Below, one piece after another: positions 25,011 to 39,450 of a DNA stretch of 64,000 bases. Location of the stretch: positions 5,219,513 through 5,283,512 of the forward strand of contig VFFE01007215.1 in NCBI GenBank assembly GCA_008921705.1. Direction: 5' to 3'. The notes under the pieces were generated by a model. That model was given only the letters and a program-made list of their open reading frames with translations. It did not search any database and was not told the origin of the DNA. Every line of letters begins with the position of its first letter. Position 1 is the first letter of the stretch. Source of the stretch: Burhinus oedicnemus. Taxonomy: Eukaryota > Chordata > Aves > Charadriiformes > Burhinidae. The position numbers were made by a program, and so were the translations under genes.

Positions 25011-25500
25011 CGCGGCGGGAGCAGCCGCAGCAGGCACAGGGGAACCTTGTTCAGGGCAGGACGCGGGTCCCTCCGCTATGGCGCCCGCCCCGCCCCGCGC
25101 CCTCACGCACGAGTTCCGCCCCGCCACGGCGCGGCCCTGCCGCCTCCGGGCGGGGGAGGCATCGCCCCTTAGAAGGGAGGGGCCGACGCGGTTTGGGGAG
25201 TCTCCTGAGCCCGGGGGACTGAGGGGAGCCGCGGCGGCAGGCAGGGCTGCTGCGCCCGCTGCCTCAGAGTGGCCAGCGGCGTGAGGGCAGCTCCTCACCG
25301 AAAGATATTAGATCGCCTTTTATTGCCTCAGAAACAGGTGTCATTTTTACATGGGAGGCGTTTCACAACTTCATATACGTGTACGGTTATGGTGCAGGTG
25401 ATTTACTGAGGGGGGCGCGGTGAGGAAGGGGGCGAGGGGCGGCGGGTGAGGCACAAGCAGCCGTCGGTCCCCTGGGGCAGGCATTGCCCCATTCCCCTCA
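24800..25500. promoter_or_regulatory. CpG island and GTF3C3 promoter region
   Basis: This block is sharply GC- and CpG-rich in otherwise AT-rich DNA. It covers exon 1 and the sequence upstream of it. GC-box-like CCGCCCCGCCCCGCG lies at about 25085-25100. No TATA box is evident. G-runs at 24835-24905, just inside intron 1, are prone to G-quadruplex formation. The plus strand shows no coding sequence, so a divergent partner gene is not supported. Confidence 0.85.
24912..25010 (-). CDS. GTF3C3: GTF3C3 exon 1 (residues 1-33)
   Basis: The exon opens at ATG 25010-25008 in a GCCGCG-ATG context and reads MSGFSPELIDYLEGKIS, then a basic/acidic FERRREERKS tail. It ends in phase 0 at AAG|GTGAGT. It sits inside the CpG island. 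Confidence 0.96.
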
Positions 25501-26706
25501 GTCCCCCAAGAAACTAGAAGACTTCTGATAAAAGAGTATCCGGAAAAAAAAGTAATAAAATAAAATTAAAAAAAATCACTGCAAAACAGTTTATGACGCC
25601 TAGCTCCAATAAACTGAAAGGTAACATTTATTTACCGGTTTTGAACAAAGGTACATAGAGCAGTAGTTAAAAGCACTCTGTTGCAGTCGTCATTTATTCA
25701 CGTTTAAACAAACATGATTCTGCTAGGCAAATTGTAACAGCGAAACATGACACATTTGTCAATAGACAGCAAATGTGCTCATGACAGCACGGCATCAGAT
25801 TCCATAGGTAAAAACCGTGACAGTGAGGAAAATTTAAAATTGTAACAGTTAAAAAGTCAAAGCAGTAATATTTTGCTGTGAAGGTTACCACTTCGCATGA
25901 AGTTCAAAAATTAATGCCTGAAAAAGAGGAAAAAAGGAAAAAAAGGATGAGGGACAAACACAGAAATATTCATATACAACCAGGGTACGGTCTAAACCAA
26001 GAACTGGTAATACTGGCTGAAATATCCCAGCAGACCTCTACTTTGAGAAAACAGTTCTGAACACTGAAGAGAACTACCGTGATCATCCTGAATTACGTAG
26101 GACGAATTACTTCCACCAGTCATTTTCTCACTGTTGCTGTAACTTAAAGTAGAGCTACAGCATCCTTTCCAAAGTCCCTTTTAATTTGTCATGCACAATA
26201 CTCAGTGGGGTGCTTTTTTTTTTTCCCCTCTGACACACAAACTCAGCAAAAAGAAAAGTTAGGATTAAAATATGACTGCAGTCTTCATTATTACTCATGA
26301 TAATAAGAATAGTGGAGCTGTGCTTTTGATTACAGAAGGAGATGTGCTTAAGCAGGCAGAGAGCAGGACAGAGCTAAAAATCCTAAGATTAATATCGATT
26401 TACAAGTGAATCTCTAAGATACTGGGTAAATCACCAAAATCCTTAGATTCAAATCCTACTGAAATCTTCACCTATTTGTAAGATGGGAGAAAACAATTAT
26501 TCACCTTTCCTCAGAACTGCCAGTATTCACCAACCCTCAAAAGGAGTTATGAAATTATTTATTTGTTACAGCGTATAGTTATGCATAGATAAAATAACTG
26601 AGAAGTACCTGCTATAAATTGAGACTAGATTCATTAATAATGCAAGCTTGACCCACTTCAATTTTATTTCCTGTTTATGGAGAGATGCGAATACATTTGC
26701 AATCAT
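25501..26706. other. Intergenic spacer between GTF3C3 and C2orf66
   Basis: AT-rich, with no recognised gene or mobile element. The two genes lie in the same orientation, so this spacer separates the C2orf66 3' end from the GTF3C3 promoter. Confidence 0.6.
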
Positions 26707-27231
26707 TTTATTCAACCCTTTATTTTAGTGGTAGAAATAAGGAAAACAGCATGAATGGACAAAGATGTAAAAGATAATACATGCTTTGTTAGTGTAGTAT
26801 CTTATATTTAAACTAACTTTCTTAGTATACAGATATCACAGGAAATCATTAGTCTCAATTTCTAATTTTACCGATATCAATTACTGAAATAAAACCTGCA
26901 TTCTCTATTATCTGTACATTTTCAGAATGCTTCTCCACATGAAAAAAAGGGACGGGGGGGGCGGGGAAAAAGGCATGGTCTTTATAGGTCTGCATAAGCA
27001 CCACGTGTTATTTTTCCAAAGTAGTAAATACCTCATAAATGTCTCCCTCAACAATTTTAAACAGACTTCAGGCAAGAGTTAAGGTGCGACATTTTTAATT
27101 TCCTCTGAAAAAGAAGTTGTTTTTATACTTCAGACAGAAATGAGAATCACTTGAATCCAAATCTTTCACTTGGTTACATGTAACAATGTTAGAGGAAAAG
27201 ACATCCTCTTTACCTTGGTCAGCAGCATCTT
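26707..27231 (-). terminator. C2orf66: Probable C2orf66 3' UTR with two AATAAA signals
   Basis: AATAAA occurs on the minus strand at 26719-26724 and 26707-26712, about 510 nt after the stop. The interval also holds the C-run (G-run on the plus strand) at 26949-26966. Confidence 0.5.
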
Positions 27232-28476
<1,245 letters not shown>

Positions 28477-28661
28477 GTTGAAGAGGTGAACAGACTATCT
28501 GTAAGAAGGACAATGAACCAGACTCCTTAAGTCCTACAGAGCCATCACTGGTAACAAACAGAGCAAGCATGACAATCCAGCGGAGGGCTGAAAATAATTT
28601 CTCCATGGCAAGGAAAACCTGCCTACTGCAGATTACATCTGTGTGCTATCAACTTTTTTGG

Positions 28662-28668
28662 TTTTATA
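28662..28668 (-). promoter_or_regulatory. TATA box candidate for C2orf66
   Basis: TATAAAA occurs in the right orientation about 190 nt upstream of the C2orf66 ATG. A start about 25-30 nt downstream (near 28635) would give a 5' UTR of about 160 nt. A TATA promoter fits a tissue-restricted secreted-peptide gene. Confidence 0.55.
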
Positions 28669-29400
28669 CTAATGCATTAGGAAGAACAAATTATTTTAAA
28701 GAAGTGTTTCCCATATCAAAGCTATTTCAAGACACTGGATTCTCTTTTCAAAAGGGACTAGTATGACATTTAACACAAAATATTTACATTTGTCATTACA
28801 TACAGCCATTTTCATTGGCTGACTAGTTACAGCATCAGATATTTGTGTGCTCCACAGAGAATGCAAAAATACAGCTTGAGACCCAGATAGCTCAATTTTT
28901 AAAACTGCATGAAATGAAGGTATATTACATATATTAGTAAGTGCAATAATACAGTCTGGTATAATATACTAGAGACCCACTTTACAACTGGATTCAAAAA
29001 AAAAAACCCAACCAAACAAAAAACCAACCACGAACCAAACACCACCTCCCTTTCATGTTCTTTAAAATAAAGCTTACCAGTGAATTTGGCTGTGGCTTGC
29101 CCCTTCTGGGTTAGCCTCCTTGTAATCTGTGAACAAACTGATCTCTGCACTTATATTTCTAGTGGACTGTAGGTGGGTGTCAATGACGTTAGCAGGAGTT
29201 CAAAAATACAGTAATGATTCCATTTCCATCCATGACATAAAGACCCTTGAGAATTTCATCCTTAATACTCTTAAGACCTGTTGCTATCGAACAGTGCAGT
29301 GCAAATTCCTCCTCCCTAAGCCATGTTGCAGAAAATTGGTGGTAAGCATATAATAAGTTTAAAACAATTCCCAGCAGAGATAGCAGAGCTGTATCAAAAT

Positions 29401-29422
29401 ATTACTTTTAATTAAAAGTAAT
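29401..29422. repeat. Perfect 22-bp palindrome
   Basis: ATTACTTTTAA is followed directly by its reverse complement. It contains the AT-rich centre TTAATTAA. Confidence 0.85.
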
Positions 29423-30270
29423 TAGCCATGTCTCTAGAATGGTGACTAACAGATAATTATAGCTGGTTGAATGGTTTTCAAGCAAGATGAGATATGGATC
29501 ATTTTCTTGATGCTGGAGAGAGAAAAGTAAGGTCTGTTTCAAGATCCAAAATCATACCGTTTTAATGAAAGTGTTGCTTTCCTACCCTGATTTTATCGGC
29601 AGTCAATATCCTCCTGTCATAAGACAAAGACTGCAATGCTAATTTACCTTCGCCTTATTTCATAGCATCCGTCATCTTCAAGATGCTTGAATTTTTTGCT
29701 TATAATTTCATTATACTCTTCTCTCCACTATTTAGACGATATTTCAGTTAGTATCACATAAAATATCTCTCTAAATATACGTTAGAGATTTTTTTGCCAT
29801 GTCTTACTCCAGATTATAGATGTTTGTTTCTGACTAGAAGCTTTACATCTTTCTTTCATTTAAATTTTGAAAGCAAAACAAAAACCCTTCTAGGCAGACT
29901 AAGTTGTGGATATCCAAACACCATTAGTAACACAGTTAACAAAATCCTAGCAGTGTCATTTTCATGACTGCAGTAACAAATAAAAGTCAACTTATCCAGC
30001 CTGTATATTTTTCTAGACTTGGAATAAAAAAATCCATCAAAAAATAAAAATCCATCAAAACCCATCAATTACTTCTCATAATAGACAACTTCCAGATAGT
30101 AGACTCATCAAGAACCAGCACAACAGTAGCAACAGAAGAGCTTGTAAAAAGGCAGGCCTCAATGTGAGAGAACTTACTTTGTTTATTTTCTAGGTAGTTA
30201 CATATTTCCAGTTTAAATTTGTGTAAAATTTACCTTCTAAATCAAAGCAGGAATATGTTCCTCTAGAGGA

Positions 30271-30318
30271 AAAAAAAAAAAAAAAAAAAAAAAAAAAANN
30301 NNNNNNNNNNNNNNNNNN
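30271..30318. other. Poly(A) run followed by a 20-N assembly gap
   Basis: A run of about 28 A residues ends at 30298 and Ns fill 30299-30318. The break sits at a homopolymer, so the real length and any flanking repeat are unknown. Confidence 0.98.
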
Positions 30319-31160
30319 GTTTGGTTGACTGATGAAGTATGCAGATATGCAAGAGATTGAATTAGCACATATCTTCTGTAATCTGTCTTAAAAAAAAAAA
30401 CCCTACAAACTTGTATTGTTGCTTTCTGAGCTAAGAAGCGTCTGATAAATTGTTCGAGCTAAAAGTCTGTTTAGACTCAGTGCTCATTTTAATGTAGGGT
30501 TTAATGTAGGTTTTTTAGTAGGGTTTTTTTTTTCCAGAAGTGTTGGAGGGTTTTTGTTTGTTTGTTTTTAAATAATTTCATTATAGCTCTTTCCTTCATT
30601 GAAAGTCAAATACAACTGGAACACATTCATATTAAAATACTATTAGTATAGTTACACTGATTAGACAATGTATCCTCCTTTGAGAACAGTAGCTAGTTTA
30701 ACAAATACTTTCCAAGCCAGATGTTAGTGTGCTGCCTTTTGAATGCAGGCAAATTTAAGCACTAAGTTTTTCTTGACAAATTATGTATACAGACACACAT
30801 CTTCAGTAGATCGAATCTTTTCAAAGTGGCTACACTAATTATATAGCCCTTATGGCACAGTAATATTCATGTATATTTGAATTAATTTGCACTGAAGCTG
30901 AAAATGCTCATAGCTGTGCTTGTTCAGTTTCATGAAAGTTACTTCAAAAAGGTAAAAATCTTGTCCTAGAACAAAAGGCAAATTTAAAACTAATCAGTTT
31001 AGCTGTAGAACAAGTTTCATACATATAATGTTCTATATAAGCTACATTATTCACCAAATATCTTCCATTTTATTGCATTTCCCGTTCATGATGGCAAGGC
31101 AGGTATAACAGCCTAAGTGCATGAGATAAGATATTGAGACAAGCTTCATCAGGTATGATG

Positions 31161-34100
31161 TTTATTGTATTCTACTCAAGATGTGAAAAAAGTGTCTGTT
31201 ACGTAAAGTACTGCTCTAATCACAATGCTTTTGTTCACTGTTTTTATTTTCTGCTTAGAATCCCAAGTATTACAAGTTAGAAGGAAAAGCACCAAACTGT
31301 TCCACATGAGTACCTGAGCAAAGACTAAAGGCAAACGTTCATCACAACACTCATTAGCATGTTTGTACAACAGAAGTACCGGTAACATTCACAACACTCT
31401 ACAGAGTATGACTGGTAAGTGGCACTTTTTGTGAATTACAACCATTTCTACTAATGCAACCATGTTAGAACACCATACAAAAAAATATACAGAAGTGCTC
31501 ATTTAGCAGAGTATATGCTATACAATGTACTCTAAGTCATGCACACTTAGGTTGAAAAAAAAAAAAAAAGACAAACAAAAAAATGTGAAGTATACATTGC
31601 AGACAGGGAAACTGTCAAACAAAATGCAAACATCCCAGCGTAGCTCCCATACAAGTTGCCCTCAATTTCAACAAAAAAGTACCAGTATCTAAAAGCACAG
31701 TTTTTAAAGATTCTGAGATTTCAGCTTTCAGCAATTTCAACCTTAGGTGAAGATACCTGTTCTCCAAGGTTTTCTCAGCATCTCACAATACTTTGCCAAA
31801 GCTTATCACACATTGCATGTATCAGTTATAATCATTTTAATAAGCACATTAATTTATTATAGCATTATTCAAACATTTATAGATAAGACTGTCAACATCT
31901 CTAGAAACCTGTAATTATAAAGAGTTAGCTCCACCTAAAACACCAGGTTTACACTAGCTATATAAGAACTCAAAACAGAGGACGACTTAAAAACATGTAA
32001 GACAGGTGGCTTGTGAAGCAATAGATTTTTCCAAAGATGACATATGTTCTTCAAAGTTTTAAGTCCTCTTAACAAAAGCAAACAACCAACCAACAGTACC
32101 CTCATTACTCAAAATAGGTAATTTGACCAACATTATTCTGTCTTTGTGCTTGGAAAAAAGAATTAAAAGGTAAGGAATCAAGTCAGTAGGCCTACACATT
32201 TTTTTCTAGACTAATCATCATATATACAGGTCTTAAAGGTAGTTCTGCCCTCTCAATGACTTTAATACTAGAATATTCCTGTAGCTAGGAAATCAACAAT
32301 GGCTAGGATTACTGAAATAACATCATCACAAAAGAAAGAATAGAATGTTAGATGGCTGGAACAAGGCTTTTAGAAGTCCTAAACTAACACAGGAAGTCAC
32401 AGGGAAGACAAAAATTGCATGTTACCTGTTGTGCCACAGCATCAGCAGCACTGTGGCAGCCAGGTATAAGTTAGTTCTCAATAAAAGAAGGTTAATAACT
32501 TTGATTTATATTGCTTCAAACAATTACGGTGATCAGCTGACATGCTGTCATTTTGTGTGCATATCTAAACATCCACAGTCTAATAATAAGCTTTGAGATA
32601 TGGCATCTTTATTCAAGATCTGGTGTTACGTAGTACTAATACTGGGGAATTTAAAAAAGGCAGAATTTGGGAGGCTGTGTTCAAAACATACAAAGAATCC
32701 TATAGAGACACATAAGGAAAGCCAGGGGTGGTTTTTCGCCCCTGAGTTCTTCATATTAAAAATATACATAAGAAAACCTTTTACTATATAAAAATAAAGA
32801 TTTTAAGATCTTGACTGTTTCTGGTTTTCTTTAATGAATTGAGAAGATCAGAATGTATAAACTACCCCCCTCCCCCAACTTTTCAGTACTTTATATATTA
32901 ATATTTTCCCTAAAAAGTGAAATTTGTTTTTCAAATTTCTGGAGCTTTAAACCAACAAATCGGGCCCCACCCCACCTGCCCCAAGAAACCACCTTCTAGT
33001 TTTCTTCTCACACTGGTGTAGATATTGATACACAATGACTTAAATATAATACTTTGCTTAAACTACAATTAGAGGAATTTTTTATTTTGAAGAAACTAAA
33101 GAACAAAATTTTTAAAGAGAATTTGACACACAAACTTTGAAGTTGAGACAGATATCTGAGACTAGTTTTCCTTCCTTATTTTTCTCTTTGTCACAATAGA
33201 AAGACTTGAGAAATTAAGGTCAGCTAAAGCTTTCTGACTTTGGTTGGTGTGATTCCAAACCACAAATATACTGTACTTATGATAAATCTTCATTTCTGTA
33301 AGTGTAGCAAAAAGGGGTTGAAGTAATTTTTTTAGAAGTATTTTCCCCAAATCAAGTTTCAGTATGATCCACACAAATATTTTTGGTCAACTTCAAAAAT
33401 CAAATATAAGGCTACAGAAGTCCACAGGCTACAGTTAGAGTGTATTAATTTACTGGTTTAAGGCACAGTAATTTTTTGCTCTAGAAAGCTACAAGTTTAA
33501 AGTCACAGTGAGGAATTTCACATTTCAATTTTGGTCTGGCACTCTAATTATATGCGTCACATCTACTACTTGTATGCTTCTGTAAAATATTTCAGCTGTC
33601 AGCTGCTGCAGTCTCAAATACTGTTTTCACACTCAAAGTAACCTAAGTGGAAAATACTGAAGCCTGAATTGGTCCCAAAATAGCGCACTTACCATTTTAT
33701 AAAATTAAATATCAACACACTTGCACATTTGATACTAAATACATATACCCTGAAATTATTTAAGTTGGAGGGAAAAAAGTCTTTGCTGGTATTTCAACAT
33801 ACATGCAAAACTTCAATAGAACAGAGTCTACAGGACATCTGCTGTGTATCTTCACTAGGTCAGTCACGGTGTTTACTGTTACTGTGAACATTATGTTTTG
33901 TACTACCGCAGAAGGATAACTGCATATGGAAGGAGGAACTGGAATGATGTGCCACAAAATAACAAATTTGTGTGTACCATTCCTGACTTTTATAGACAAA
34001 ATCAGCTCTGATACCACACAGATTCCTACATAATCTAGACCGTGACCTGCCAAGAACTGTAGAGGCGCCACACTTACAAGATTTGTTTATGACAGCATGA

Positions 34101-37100
34101 GTAGCAAAATCTGTCTGCATTTAATGAAGAATGAGACCCTAAATCTTAAGCAAAATTAAAATTAAATCATCACAGCTTTGACTCAGGTTTTCATGCTACA
34201 AGGCAATAAGCACATATTTGAGGCAGTTATGTGCTTAGATACCTGAAAAATTGAGGTGCTGGGCAGATTTGCTTAAGAGCGAGCTATGAAATTTTCTCCT
34301 TAAATGCTTAAAATTTATTTTAAAAGTAGTAATGTTTGTTAACAGGATGAAATTTATAGATTTTATTTAAGCTTTAAGATAAATGAGCTAATTAAAAGCT
34401 TAGAATTCATTCTTCCATAAACAAGAATATACATCAGAAAATACAAGATTTGTAAAAGATTTTCAAATAAACTTTTAAAGATTTTAAGGATTCTATTATG
34501 AATACTAGCTTAAAATTCTGGGTCTAAAAAAGGTAGACAAACTATTTTACTTTAACATAAAAATGAATCTGTTCTCAATTGTTATTCACTGGCATACATT
34601 TCCAAAGGTATACCAGAGCAGCATGGAGCTTTGGTGACAAAAGTATATCTCCCCTAAAGGAATGGCAATGAAAGTTTCAAAACCTTTTACAGTACAGTGC
34701 TAAGTGCTTATAAAAGCTAGCTAGATTATCTCCCAGAAAAAAAAAGATATATAAAATGTCAAAGCTGTAAATTAACTAAGATTCATCATGAAATGGAAGA
34801 TAACCATTAAGAATTTAGTCTGTTTTACAGCTAACAATTTTCTAGTAGCTTAGTGACTTAAAACAGCAGCACAATTGTCGTACAGACACTATAGCTGCTT
34901 CCAAAAACATTTTCAGTAACTCAGAGTATTGAAGGTCTGTAAATGGCTGGTTTTTTCTCAGTATAAAATAAGACAAAAGTCTAAACACACTCATCGCTGC
35001 ATTGAAATAAACTTGATCAAATGAAAGATTCTCAAATCTTCACAGGCACATAATCAACTTATTCCGTCCTGTCAAAGCTTAGAAGCAGATGTATCAGATT
35101 TCAGAAAAAAGTCAAGTAACAAGTTTATAACCTTGTTACTGGGAAACACATAGAAAATTAGACTTCATATCAAATACCGACGTATGCAACAATGCTTTTT
35201 GGTTTTTTTAAGTATCAATACATTTTATTTTACTTTTTAAACACTGACCTTAAAGGTAGCCCAATTAGGTTATAGTTGAAAAGTTCACGTAGACATACAG
35301 GCAGTCTCTATGTCTTCTACAATATATTACTCCTACATCGTTTAGGGCTTTGTTGTGTTATTTGCTTGTTTGTTTTAAAACTTAGCAAATTAATAATTTG
35401 GAATGAATTGATACATGCATCAGCTCACTCAAAACAAAAATCAAAACAGAACTCTAACTATCAGAAATAATATTAACTTAAATTCCAGTTACTGCCTTTT
35501 TTTTTTTTTTTGAAACAAAACAAAAAACCAAAACCCTAAACAAAACCCCAAAAAACAAACCCCCTCTTAACAGGACTCTGAAATGTGACATACTGCAACC
35601 AGCTTTTAAACCAAAACTGAAAATACCACCTTTGGACAACATTCATTCATTCGGTTTCAAGGTATATTTGGTAATTCCAGTTAAGAGGTAACAGTTTTTC
35701 CTTACCAGACAAATATAGATCTTTTATGAACTGACAGCTACAGATGTAGCTACTATGATTGCAGCATGATAAGACTATGAGACACACGTTTGATTACATC
35801 AACCAGAAAAGATTATAGACTTCAAGAGCAATTCAGGGTATGGAGATTTCACTAAAAGCTTCTTATTAAATCTTCCCCTGCCCCGGCCAAAGAAAGATTC
35901 TGCTGTACATATATGCTGCACCTAAAATTAATGACATTTGGTACTCTAGGTTCTTACCCTGCTTTTCTTATTTCACTTCTGATAGTTTATAAAAAAAAAA
36001 TTAGAAAAGAGCCACACAAACAGTTCTTGTTTTGAATGCATCCTGAGGTACCAAAAAAAAAAAAAGTGGCTTAATCACAACCTAAATGCTTGATTATGTG
36101 GCATAATATCCATCTAAATGTGATGATCATCCACATAGATGAAGAACAGTGGTTTTGCAAAATTAATACCTCAACTTCTGAAAAAGGAGAGAACAACAGA
36201 ATTTGGGTCTGCATGTTAATAGACATCTTCCCTTACAGAGCAAAGGTCTAATCCATTACAAGTTAATTTGTGTCTTGATCTTCTCCCACACAGTCTAGAT
36301 AACTGAAAATTTGAAGAATAAATTGGAATTTTAATTTAGTTAAAGGTACTAAGAAACATCACAATATTTTTGCCAAAAGCTGTTTTATAAATGCAGCCTG
36401 CTCATAATAAAGGATATTTTGGTAATATTTATACTTCCTTCTATATGCAATTAAAAGTATATTGAATATGCCTATGTTTCTGCTGAGATTATAATTGTGA
36501 ACAGTGGCAGAACTCAAGATTCACATAACAGAAGCCTCTTCTCCAAAATTAACAACAAACAATCATTGTATTTTACCTGAAAAGCAATTTTAGACTCTTA
36601 TAAGATCTTGTCTTTTTCAGAATGGCAAGTAGGATAACTCATCCTCTCTCAGAATAGGATGAATTGTTCTCTGGACTTGTTCTAATCCTAACCCCCTCCA
36701 CTGATTATATAGAAAGTCTAGTTGGGATTAGACACCTAATCTCTCAAACAGCTAAATTTACACAGTCCACAGTCACTGCAAAATCCAGACGTACATCTCT
36801 GAGAGCAGTTTTCATCTAGCAAATGACACAGAACGCATTTAAATCCAAAGTAGCAGTAAGACTTCCCCTCCTTTCCCTTGTGAAGGTAAACCATGTCTGA
36901 AACATCTCTGAAAAAAGGAAGCATTGAGGTACATGTGATAAATTCTGTCATCTGGGATCTCAGACTCAGGATTATATCTATTCCCACCTCCAACTTGAGA
37001 ATCAGATAGGAATCTCTGCAAGATTCTCTAACCCATTTAATGAAGAGTGATAACAACTATCAATATAATTCCCAGCTTTAAAAATATCATTAAATGAAAA

Positions 37101-39311
37101 AATAGGTGTCATTCTATGCTGCTGTAATTCAGTAGATTTCACATTGTGGCAGATTTTGGAAGGTATCAAAGCTACTACATGCAGAGACTGTTTGCTCTCC
37201 TTACTCTGATTATTATTTTATTCCACCAACAGTTCCAACAAATGCATTCATGCATAAAGAGACCATTAAGATGGCAAAACAAAATCAGAAGTAAAATACA
37301 GTAGTAAGCCAAAAGGACTATGAAGGCCAAGGAAAAGTATCTTCCACAGAAATCAGATCCTGCACATTTCACAGACGGCCTTTTACCAGTTCCAATGCAG
37401 TTCTGCCACCATCTTTCAATCACAGCTATTTGAAAGTAGAAAAACTACTCTATTCTTCTATGCCTGAACAGCAATTTTTAGGTTAAACCAACTGGTGGAT
37501 TTAGCTACAAGTATATTTAGACACACAAATTATCTTTTAGATATATATATACCGTAGCATACAGTATAGAAAGTATCAAGATACAATCTATTCAAATATC
37601 CTTTCTGATTTACAAACACTATGGATAATCTAGCCATTTTTAAAAAAAGGTTAACACTAGAATACCAGCACATAGATTACTTATAACAGTGATGGTGGTT
37701 TAGTTAACTACAATAGTCTTACTCAGTTAAAGCAGTTTTAATGACTTACTGATAACCTGAACTGCTGACTTGAATATAAGCAGACAAAATACATGCTTAC
37801 TTCACATTTGTCCTTCATTTTGGAAAGTCACTGTGTGAATTAAGTCTTTCCAGCCAGCTCAAATAAATTGACCCTGACAATACACTAGAACTAAGTGAGG
37901 CACTTCAGGCAAGATTAATGAGATATGATAAAATTAATGGGTAAGGCTGGCTGCAATACTATATCAATAATATACTCCATTGACTGTGGGTAGCAGATTT
38001 GCTCTTATTATTTGTATAAGATGACTGAACTGGTCTAGTATTTCCATATGAAGATAATGTGTATCTCGGACAGAGTGGAGACAGCTAACACAGAAACAAG
38101 TAGTAGGCTCACCTCTACACAGAATCAATGTATCATTTTAACCTAATGGCTACCGAGATTTCTTCTGTAGGCAAAACACATACTCAGGGGACAGAATTCC
38201 TTACACATATCTATTCTAGACTTTGTTATAAATGGCAGTCTCTGTAGCATCTAGGCACTAAGATAATACTTTATACAGAGCTAATAATTATGGTCATGAT
38301 TTCCCAGTATTACTAAGAGCTTGTCCACATGAGGAAGTTAGAACTGTATGGCAGGGCATGAATTTACAGTGTTGTAACTATTCCATATTAATTTCATGTA
38401 TGGATGTTTCTTATGAGACAGCTGATTCTCCATTTACAATAGGAAAAAAACCCCCCTGCCTTGTCTACTTGGAAACAGTGCGGTACAGCAACTGCACTGT
38501 AAATTCAAATCATACCTCAACATTTGGTAGCTTCTACATATGGACAAGGTCCAAGGAGTAATTTCAGAATTGACAAAATTCCAGTGAAAACTGGCAATGT
38601 TTTAAAACAACATTACAGCAAATTGTTTATGAATCTGCTGGTATCCTTCCTGAATAGAAAGCTACACAGAATATTGTTGTTTTCTCACTCTCACAAAAAG
38701 TGTAAGACTTTCAACAATCTCACAAATGTTCAACTCACACTGATTGAACAAATCATTTGATAGAAATAACAGTTCTATAGAAGCAGTACATTCTAGTTTG
38801 TCTAGACACAATTGTGGCAGCTTTTAAATGTAGCATAAAATGATTAAAAGTATACTTGGCTGTGTAGTTTTTGTGATAGTCACAGTGTGCTTGAAATGTA
38901 TTGAGTTTTAACCAGCATAATTTAGACCTGCAAAAGATGCAAGTTCAGAACATATGCACTGTATGGCACAGTGAGTAAAAAAAGTCTGTTTCAACAAAGT
39001 ATAGTGAAATATCAAAGTGTCTACAAGGCAAACAGAGTATTGAGATGTTACACTAATATGATTTATGTGCTTACACACACACACATAGTTAATTCACTTA
39101 ATTTTTGTTGTGAACATTTTCAAACCATGAAAAGCTTTCTAAGCAACATGAACAGAACCACAAACTTTCCATAAAGTATTCACGGTTCTGTCCTCTTTCC
39201 CACATAATGTAGACTACCGATGATACTAATCTAGGCATTTCTTTGTTGAAATTTGCCCATCTCCAGCATTAAGTTTCTAGGCTGCACTGTTCTTCCTGGG
39301 TATAACGAATG
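31161..39311 (-). terminator. PGAP1: Probable long PGAP1 3' UTR
   Basis: This 8-kb AT-rich stretch follows the PGAP1 stop and has no recognised gene and no obvious CR1 copy. AATAAA hexamers on the minus strand at 37217-37222 (2.1 kb) and 31161-31166 (8.1 kb) are proximal and distal candidates, with others between. As I recall, the human PGAP1 mRNA also has a 3' UTR of several kb. The true end is not determinable here. Confidence 0.45.
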
Positions 39312-39450
39312 TTACACAATACAACACAGCACATGTAGAAGAAGAGAAAAGGTTACAAAGTGTGGTACTTTGTACAAATGCATTCGTCCAAAGGCCAGCA
39401 TTGCAACACACAAAGGGAGTGGAACTTTGGCTGCGATCTTCAAGAGTTTA
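39312..39450 (-). CDS. PGAP1: PGAP1 exon 27 and stop
   Basis: The exon reads [20 protein letters not shown], then [18 protein letters not shown] and HVLCCIV, with TAA at 39314-39312. It holds the last membrane segments and resembles the human C-terminus (SSKLLKTTSQFPLPLAVGV). The acceptor is TCTTCCAG|TAAAC. Confidence 0.95.

Larger units (their letters stand above)
28669..31160. other. Intergenic spacer between C2orf66 and PGAP1, with gap
   Basis: AT-rich DNA with no recognised gene. It contains an A-rich C/A repeat (28988-29045), a 22-bp palindrome (29401-29422) and the N gap at 30299-30318. Everything here is upstream of C2orf66 and downstream of the likely PGAP1 poly(A) site. Confidence 0.55.

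Noticed and set aside
24806..25284. Plus-strand ORFs across the CpG island, suggesting a divergent gene
   Set aside because: Arg/Pro/Ala-rich frames with no stop are expected in GC-rich promoter DNA. No splice sites or homology were seen.
25011..25298. In-frame upstream extension of GTF3C3 exon 1 to an ATG at 25298
   Set aside because: The frame is open only because the CpG island is GC-rich. The conserved protein starts at 25010 with a good start context.
39073..39084. Short CA/TG runs here and near 6210, 46981 and 62467
   Set aside because: Short microsatellites typical of vertebrate introns and flanks.
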